Below are positions 5,092 through 9,829 of a stretch of DNA of 9,829 nt, piece after piece. The notes under the pieces are model-generated. The model ran no database searches. It was not told the DNA's origin and saw nothing but the letters and a program-made list of their open reading frames with translations. Position 1 is the stretch's first letter. Each line of letters begins with the position of its first letter. Made by a program: the position numbers and the translations under genes. This stretch comes from Caccovicinus sp051878975 (GTDB lineage: Bacteria > Bacillota > Clostridia > Lachnospirales > Lachnospiraceae): assembly GCA_051878975.1 (NCBI GenBank), contig JBJELD010000070.1:1-9829 (forward strand). Direction: 5' to 3'.

Positions 5092-6324
5092 GTGGCGGAT
5101 CTATTGGGGATTCAGAAGCTGACGGAGGGAAACTCCTACGGTGTGGTCTGTCCCTTTTGCGGAGACACCAGAGGAAAAATGAATTTCCGGGTCGTAAAGA
5201 ATGGAATGCCGGCCAATACCTATCATTGCTTCTGCTGCGGAGCCAAAGGAAATATGCTGACTTTGTACGCACAGATGAAGGGAATCTATGGGAATGACCG
5301 GTATAAGATTGCATACCGGGAGATCAGAGACAGCCTTCAGGGAACTGTGCCTTTCAGAGAAAGGAATCAGTACCAGAAAAAGGGAGCTGGAATCCCGGAA
5401 CAGGAAATGGCCGGTGCGGAAGCGAAAGATGCCGTTTACCAGAGACTCTTATCCCTTTTGTCGCTTAAGAGTGCCCATAAAGAGGAGCTGCTTTTAAGAG
5501 GCATGAGAGAGGAGCAGATCGAAAGATATCAGATGCGCAGCACTCCGGTTGGCGGAACGGAAAACCTTGCCAGAAAACTGATAGCGGAGGGCTATGTGCT
5601 GTCCGGTATTCCGGGATTTTTCGTGAATGAAAGAGGAAACTGGGATATAGCCTTTTTTCGGAAGAATAAGGGCTTTCTCTGTCCGGCATACAGTGTCGAT
5701 GGGAAAATCTCCGGCTTTCAGATTCGTCTGGATGAGCCTTATGAAGGAAGGAAATATCTTTGGCTCAGCAGCACGAACCGGTCAAAGGGAACCGGAAGCA
5801 GGAGCCCTGTCACATTTCTGGGAGATCCGTTCTGTAAAACAGTACGTGTGACGGAAGGAATTCTAAAGGCGATGGTCTCCCATTCCCTGTCAGGATTCAG
5901 CTTTCTTGGGACACCGGGAGTTAACCAGTATAAAGAACTGGAACGGACTCTGGCTGTACTAAAGCGGAACGGACTGAAGGAAGTGCAGGAATGCTATGAT
6001 ATGGATAAATTTCTGGATATCCGCTGTGATGGGAAAGAGAAAAGCGCTGTATGTGAGGAATGCCGCAGGAGTGGAAGGTATCTGGAGGAAGGGACCTGCC
6101 TGAAAAAGGAGCAGAAACGAAACCAGATCCGGGAAGGCTGTATGCGGCTTTATGAGGCCTGCGCCCGTCTGGAACTACGGTGCATCCGAAAAACCTGGGA
6201 TCAGACAGAGGATGGTACCTGGGCGGGGAATTTTAAAGGAATTGACGATTACTGGTGTGAATGCCGGGATATCAGAAGGGAGGAAAGAAAGACGAATGGG
6301 ATGGATGGAGCTTCTGCTGTTTGA
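5092..6324 (+). CDS. Zinc-ribbon/Toprim primase-like protein (5' end probably frameshifted)
   Basis: As it stands the frame starts at GTG 5092 and gives 410 residues. A CHC2-like zinc ribbon is at the N-terminus, with ligands C20, C23 (CPFC), C46 and C49 (HCFCCG). A Toprim-like centre has E255 in EGILKA and D303/D305 in CYDMDK, as in DnaG-type and DUF3854 domains. A second cysteine group lies at about 310-336 and may bind another zinc. There is no helicase domain, so it would make primers or act in element replication with other helicases. GTG 5092 has no ribosome site. A strong one (GGGGAGG, 5042-5048) precedes ATG 5058, but that frame hits TGA after three codons. Removing one T from TTTTT 5063-5067 would join ATG 5058 to this frame and add a FCISDVADLL-like helix that primases have there. 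The true gene may be 5058-6324 with an indel. Confidence 0.8.
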   Translation: MADLLGIQKLTEGNSYGVVCPFCGDTRGKMNFRVVKNGMPANTYHCFCCGAKGNMLTLYAQMKGIYGNDRYKIAYREIRDSLQGTVPFRERNQYQKKGAGIPEQEMAGAEAKDAVYQRLLSLLSLKSAHKEELLLRGMREEQIERYQMRSTPVGGTENLARKLIAEGYVLSGIPGFFVNERGNWDIAFFRKNKGFLCPAYSVDGKISGFQIRLDEPYEGRKYLWLSSTNRSKGTGSRSPVTFLGDPFCKTVRVTEGILKAMVSHSLSGFSFLGTPGVNQYKELERTLAVLKRNGLKEVQECYDMDKFLDIRCDGKEKSAVCEECRRSGRYLEEGTCLKKEQKRNQIREGCMRLYEACARLELRCIRKTWDQTEDGTWAGNFKGIDDYWCECRDIRREERKTNGMDGASAV

Positions 6325-6733
6325 GGCAGTATGCCGCCATACAAGAAACGAAATTATGAAAAAGGAAGGAGTCAGTGACGATTGGAGAGCAAGGGCGTTA
6401 GAAGTATGGGATGCACTGCGATTACGGACGTACGGGTATGCAAAGGACTATATTGTGTTCTGGCTGCCGCTTCGGATCCTTTTTAAGAAAGGGGCTATGA
6501 TTGAGACGGCAGAAACCAAAAAAGAACTGGATGAGATCGTAAAGCCGTCTGTACCAAAGGGATGCTACGGCAGATTTGAGGAAGGACCATATCATGTCCG
6601 GGAAGAGGAGATGATCCTGTGGTCGAGGGCATCCCTGGAGGCCCCGTTAAATGAAGACGGGTATAAACGATATGCCTGGCTGTTTTCTCAATTTTTTCCG
6701 AAAGAAGCAGAAGAGATATTTGGCCGGCAATGA
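6296..6733 (+). CDS. Protein of unknown function (145 aa)
   Basis: ATG 6296 overlaps the end of the primase-like gene by 29 nt; GGGAGG at 6278-6283 lies 12 nt upstream. ATG 6305 (residue 4) is an alternative start. The protein has no signal peptide or clear membrane helix. It begins with a helix (MELLLFEAVCRHTRNEIM) and contains a hydrophobic stretch DYIVFWLPLRILF (about 46-58). It ends with an aromatic-rich helix (YAWLFSQFFPKEAEEIF). I do not recognise the family. Its place between a primase-like gene and ssb, 21 bp before the latter, suggests a role linked to element replication. Confidence 0.75.
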   Translation: MGWMELLLFEAVCRHTRNEIMKKEGVSDDWRARALEVWDALRLRTYGYAKDYIVFWLPLRILFKKGAMIETAETKKELDEIVKPSVPKGCYGRFEEGPYHVREEEMILWSRASLEAPLNEDGYKRYAWLFSQFFPKEAEEIFGRQ

Positions 6734-6754
6734 TAAGAATGAGGAGGAAGACGA

Positions 6755-7392
6755 ATGAATCAATGCACATTTTTAGGAAGACTGACAAGGGATCCGGAGA
6801 TCCGCTATGCGCAGGAGACGCAGATGCCGATTGCGCGGTTTTCCATTGCGGTGGACCGCAGAAGGAATGCCGGAGGGGAGCAGAATACAGACTTTTTCCC
6901 CTGCGTGGTATTTGATCAGAGGGCGGAGTTTGCCGAAAAATATTTGCGATCCGGCATGCGTATCGTCATCAGCGGAAGCATGCAGAACAATAATTACGTG
7001 AACAAATCCGGTGAAAAGGTATACGGCGTGGAACTTTTGGGAAATCTCATCGAGTTTGCGGATGGAAAGCGGGAACCGGGAGAGGCTACCGGGCAGAATG
7101 CAGTCAGCGNNNNNNNNNNNNNNNNNNNNNNNNNNNNNNNNNNNNNNNNNNNNNNNNNNNNNNNNNNNNNNNNNNNNNNNNNNNNNNNNNNNNNNNNNNN
7201 NNNNNNNNNGGAACGTCTTCCAAAGCGGCATCCTCTCGTCAGCCGGCCGGAAGAGCACCGGCATCCCGTACCGGTACCCGCTCGCCAGCAAGAGCGGGAG
7301 CGAGACCAGCTGCCAGAGCATCTGCAGGATCGTATGATGGCTTTATGAATGTCTCGGAAGGGCTGGAGGATGAAGGGCTTCCCTTTAACTAG
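6755..7392 (+). CDS. ssb: Single-stranded DNA-binding protein, interrupted by an assembly gap
   Basis: SSB coats single-stranded DNA and recruits partners through its C-terminal tip. GAGGAGG (6741-6747) precedes ATG 6755. The N-terminal OB fold is intact (residues 1 to about 105): MNQCTFLGRLTRDPEIRY, ARFSIAVDRR, FFPCVVFDQRAEFAEKYL, SGSMQNNNYVNKSGEK. After 118 residues come 100 Ns. Beyond them a different frame, beginning at 7210, reads an Ala/Arg/Pro/Ser-rich linker and ends EGLEDEGLPFN at TAG 7390-7392. This is the acidic partner-binding tip of SSBs with a C-terminal Asn added after the usual Phe. The left frame continued through 100 Ns gives a false C-terminus ending at 7348. The gap size is unknown, so the frame change is an artefact; a true gap length of 2 modulo 3 would restore the gene. 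Confidence 0.88.
7110..7209. other. Assembly gap (100 Ns)
   Basis: Exactly 100 Ns, the usual placeholder for a gap of unknown size. It lies inside the low-complexity linker of the SSB gene, where repetitive GC-rich sequence may have broken the assembly. Confidence 0.99.
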
Positions 7393-7415
7393 AGAAAGAA
7401 GAAATCAGAAAGAAG

Positions 7416-7449
7416 ACTGTCAGGGTGGATCTCGCCTTGGCAGTTTTTT
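7416..7449 (+). terminator. Intrinsic terminator after ssb
   Basis: ACTGTCAGGGTG (7416-7427) pairs with CGCCTTGGCAGT (7433-7444) in a 12-bp stem with three G-T pairs and a 5-nt loop. The T-run is 7444-7449. It lies 23 nt after the ssb stop. I see no promoter between it and the next gene at 7478, so downstream genes probably rely on partial read-through or on a promoter I cannot recognise. Confidence 0.75.
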
Positions 7450-7477
7450 CGGTAAATGAATCTGGAAGGAGGAACCG

Positions 7478-8068
7478 ATGAATTTAGAACAGATGAAAAA
7501 GGCAGCAGTTATTTTTATTCTCTGCGCAGCGACAGCCGTAGCCTTGCAGCTGGTATTTCCGATTGTGCTGGGAGTTTTTGTAAACGGCCTGCCCTTTGTG
7601 GGGGCATTCCTGATTTATGATTTTTTGATTCGAAAAAAATGGAAGACATGTCTTTCATGGGAGAAGGAGAGAAGGAACGAGGAGGTTGGGACAAATACGG
7701 AGATGCCTGATTCCGAGGAGAAGAAAGTTGAGAGGGCAAAATGTCCAGACAGCCAAGAGCCGGAGAGAGAAAAGTGTCGGAAAGAGACCGGAAAGAGCAA
7801 AAGGGAAGACGTTTCTTTATGGTACCAGGAAATTGGCCGGGAACGGATACGGAACATTATTTTGGAGCTGGATGACAGAGGGATTCATGAATTCTGGATT
7901 CAGGAAGGAGGACATTATAATATCCGGACGGAGAGGGGATACCGGCGTGCAGGATGCATTGTGAAACTTCCCAAAGATGCTCTGGAAGAACTGGCAAAGG
8001 AGCTTGCAAAAGACGGAATGAACGCAGCAGTGAAAGGCCGGTATCTGCATATCGGCTGGCAACGGTAG
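7478..8068 (+). CDS. Membrane-anchored protein of unknown function (196 aa)
   Basis: ATG 7478 follows GGAAGGAGGAA (7466-7476 region). Residues about 9-50 are hydrophobic (AAVIFILCAATAVALQLVF, then PIVLGVFVNGLPFVGAFLIY) and probably form two closely spaced membrane helices; the following RKKWK suggests a cytoplasmic C-terminus. A very charged Glu/Lys linker (about 55-110) leads to a C-terminal soluble region (about 112-196). This contains a helix RERIRNIILELDDRGIHEFWI, a strand-rich part, and a helix DALEELAKELAKDGMNA. I do not recognise a family. Its stop lies 8 bp before the helicase start, so the two are cotranscribed. A membrane anchor within a replication operon could tether the replication complex, but this is speculation. 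Confidence 0.75.
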   Translation: MNLEQMKKAAVIFILCAATAVALQLVFPIVLGVFVNGLPFVGAFLIYDFLIRKKWKTCLSWEKERRNEEVGTNTEMPDSEEKKVERAKCPDSQEPEREKCRKETGKSKREDVSLWYQEIGRERIRNIILELDDRGIHEFWIQEGGHYNIRTERGYRRAGCIVKLPKDALEELAKELAKDGMNAAVKGRYLHIGWQR

Positions 8069-8076
8069 GAGGGCTT

Positions 8077-9829
8077 ATGGTTATTACATGTAAGTTTGAT
8101 ACAGGAATTTACCGGAACCCATCCAATGGCTACACCGTAGCTGTCTATTCCTCCCGGGAAGCCGGAAAAGTGCCGAAAGCGGCAATAAGATCTGATCAAG
8201 GCTCGAAGATCCTGTTTACGGCAGTCGGAAACGGGCTTCCCTGTTATGACGGTCTGGAATGCGAGATGGAAGGGGAATGGAAGGATTCGGAACGGTATGG
8301 ACGCCAGTTTTCGGTCCACTGGTTCCATATGATCCTGCCAAAGGATAAGGAGGGAATGATTGCCTATCTATCCTCGGATCTGATTGATGGTGTTGGTCCG
8401 GTGACTGCACGGAAAATGGTGGATCTTTACGGAGAGGATACATTTCGGATACTGGAGGAAGAACCGGAAAAGCTCTTATCGATCCGTGGAATCACAAAGG
8501 AGAAACTGGACCGGATGCTTCATTCCTACCGGGAAAGCACAAGCCTCCGGGATCTGATGACGTTTTTGGCTCCCTTTAAAGTCACTCCGAAAAAGGCGGA
8601 GAAGATCCGGGATCATTTTGGAGAGGATGCGGCCAGAATCGTGAAGGAGGAACCCTATCGGCTCTGTGAGGTAAAGGGTTTTGGATTCTTGATGGTAGAC
8701 CCCATTGCAAGGGCAAGCAGAGGCTTTGAACCATCGGATCCGCTCCGGATCAAAACCGGAATTTCCTATATTTTAAAGGAAGCGGAGAAGCAGGGCCATC
8801 TGTATCTGGAAAACCAGGAGGTTATCAGCCAGGCTGAGAAACTTTTAAATCAGGGGTTTGCACCGGGAACGGTACCGAAAAGTGCGATCGTTAGAACAGG
8901 AAATGAAATGGTGATAAAGGATCAGGTACTGCAGGCGGACGTACTATTAAGCAGTAAGGCTCAGGCAGACCATGCCCATGCAGCAATCTACTTAAAATCC
9001 AACCGGCAGGATGAGCAAAGCGCTGTGAAGGATATCTTCCGGATTCTGACGGCACAGATCCCTGTGTATGATATTGAGCAGGAGCTGGAGGAAGCCCAGG
9101 CAGAGCTTGGAATCCTTCTGGCGGAAAAGCAGAAGGAAGCCGTGCGAATGGTCTTCCGTTCCCCATTTTCCATTATCACTGGGGGACCCGGAAAGGGCAA
9201 GACAACCAACTTGAAGGTGATCCTGCGGGTCTTCGATCTGGTGGAGAAGCGGAAGGAGGAACTGTTATGCGCCCCAACCGGACGGGCCAGAAAGAGGCTG
9301 TCAGAAAGTACCGGTTATCCGGCTCTTACAATTCATAAAGCTTTGTATTTAACGGAGGAGGAACTGGAAGAGGACGAAGAGTTTCTGGAAGAGGATTTTG
9401 TCATAGCTGATGAGTTTACCATGGCGGACATGCATCTTGCCAAAGTTTTCTTTTCCCGGATCAAAACCGGGGCAAGAGTTGTGCTGGTCGGGGATGTGGA
9501 TCAGCTCCCATCGGTGGGGCCCGGAAACGTATTTAAGGAATTGATCGAATCCGGTGTGATACCGGTCACGGTGCTGGACGTATTCTTCCGTCAGGCAAAG
9601 GACTCCAGAATTATCCTGAATGCAGACCGGATGAACCGGGGCCAGAAGGAGCTTCTGTTTGGGGAGGATTTCCAATTCCATTATGCGGAGACGCCAAAGG
9701 AATGTGCAGACAAGATCCTGGATATCTACTTAAAGGAACTGGCCTCTTATGGCAATGATCCGGATATGGTGCAGGTCTTATCCCCTTTTAAGCAGAAAAC
9801 GGAGGCGGGGGTGAATTCCTTAAACCGCA
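8077..9829 (+). CDS. recD2: RecD2-type SF1B DNA helicase (C-terminus beyond window)
   Basis: This is an ATP-driven 5'-3' DNA helicase of the RecD2/TraA-like superfamily 1B, acting in DNA repair or element replication. The frame from ATG 8077 (GGAGG 8068-8072, 4 nt upstream) is open to the window end, giving 584 codons; family members usually run to over 700 residues. An N-terminal OB-like domain (1 to about 100) is followed by tandem helix-hairpin-helix DNA-binding repeats starting IDGVGPVTARKM (103). Helicase motifs then follow. Walker A is GGPGKGKTT (369-377). Motif Ia is APTGRARKRL, before TIHKAL. Walker B is FVIADEFTM with D445/E446. Motif III is GDVDQLPSVGPGN (from 472), and FFRQ has R505. 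The Walker B sequence DEFTM differs slightly from the common DEASM but keeps D and E. It completes the recombination/replication module. Confidence 0.9.
   Translation, partial: MVITCKFDTGIYRNPSNGYTVAVYSSREAGKVPKAAIRSDQGSKILFTAVGNGLPCYDGLECEMEGEWKDSERYGRQFSVHWFHMILPKDKEGMIAYLSSDLIDGVGPVTARKMVDLYGEDTFRILEEEPEKLLSIRGITKEKLDRMLHSYRESTSLRDLMTFLAPFKVTPKKAEKIRDHFGEDAARIVKEEPYRLCEVKGFGFLMVDPIARASRGFEPSDPLRIKTGISYILKEAEKQGHLYLENQEVISQAEKLLNQGFAPGTVPKSAIVRTGNEMVIKDQVLQADVLLSSKAQADHAHAAIYLKSNRQDEQSAVKDIFRILTAQIPVYDIEQELEEAQAELGILLAEKQKEAVRMVFRSPFSIITGGPGKGKTTNLKVILRVFDLVEKRKEELLCAPTGRARKRLSESTGYPALTIHKALYLTEEELEEDEEFLEEDFVIADEFTMADMHLAKVFFSRIKTGARVVLVGDVDQLPSVGPGNVFKELIESGVIPVTVLDVFFRQAKDSRIILNADRMNRGQKELLFGEDFQFHYAETPKECADKILDIYLKELASYGNDPDMVQVLSPFKQKTEAGVNSLNR

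Noticed and set aside
7210..7348. SSB C-terminus in the frame that continues across the 100 Ns
   Set aside because: The gap length is arbitrary; this frame ends without an acidic tip, whereas another frame gives a proper linker and EGLEDEGLPFN.
1..9829. CRISPR array, tRNA, rRNA, insertion sequence or attachment site
   Set aside because: No regularly spaced repeats, cloverleaf-like sequence, transposase motifs or terminal inverted repeats were seen on either strand.

Overview
The window looks like an accessory or mobile-element segment from a moderate-GC Firmicute, most likely a gut Clostridium-relative such as Lachnospiraceae. The grounds are strong purine-rich Shine-Dalgarno sites before nearly every gene, consensus sigma-A promoter spacing, rho-independent terminators, a TTG start, and protein families typical of integrative/conjugative elements or large prophage-like elements of that group. 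All genes are on the + strand and tightly packed. No integrase, relaxase, capsid or conjugation gene lies inside the window, so the element type is an inference. An assembly gap of exactly 100 Ns (7110-7209) interrupts the SSB gene.

Layout. (1) Positions 1-1049: the possible tail of an upstream gene, then a three-gene cluster of a short peptide deformylase, a 71-aa protein of unknown function, and an ArsC/Spx-like thioredoxin-fold protein that lacks the usual catalytic cysteine. (2) Positions 1050-1323: a 274-bp regulatory region. It has repeated ACTATAT half-sites around a near-perfect sigma-A promoter (TTGACA, 17 bp, TATTAT), a 9-codon leader ORF with its own GGAGG, three short hairpins, and a strong intrinsic terminator 30 bp before the next gene. 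This is a typical attenuator arrangement and probably controls the long downstream operon. (3) Positions 1324-7392: a 44-aa protein, a conserved 377-aa DUF932-like protein, a YqaJ-type exonuclease, a 131-aa helical protein, an ERF-type single-strand annealing protein, a zinc-ribbon/Toprim primase-like protein whose start seems frameshifted, a 145-aa unknown, and an SSB. (4) Positions 7393-9829: a terminator-like hairpin, a membrane-anchored protein of unknown function, and a RecD2-type SF1B helicase cut off by the window end.

Together the exonuclease, annealing protein, SSB, primase-like protein and RecD2 helicase form a DNA recombination/replication module. It is analogous in logic to lambda Exo-Beta and to the exo/bet pair of some integrative elements: the nuclease makes single strands, the annealing protein and SSB handle them, and the helicase and primase-like protein support replication or repair of the element. 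The most interesting points are the leader-peptide/attenuator upstream of this module, the primase start-site frameshift, the cysteine-less ArsC-like protein, and the unknown small proteins embedded between the recombination genes.
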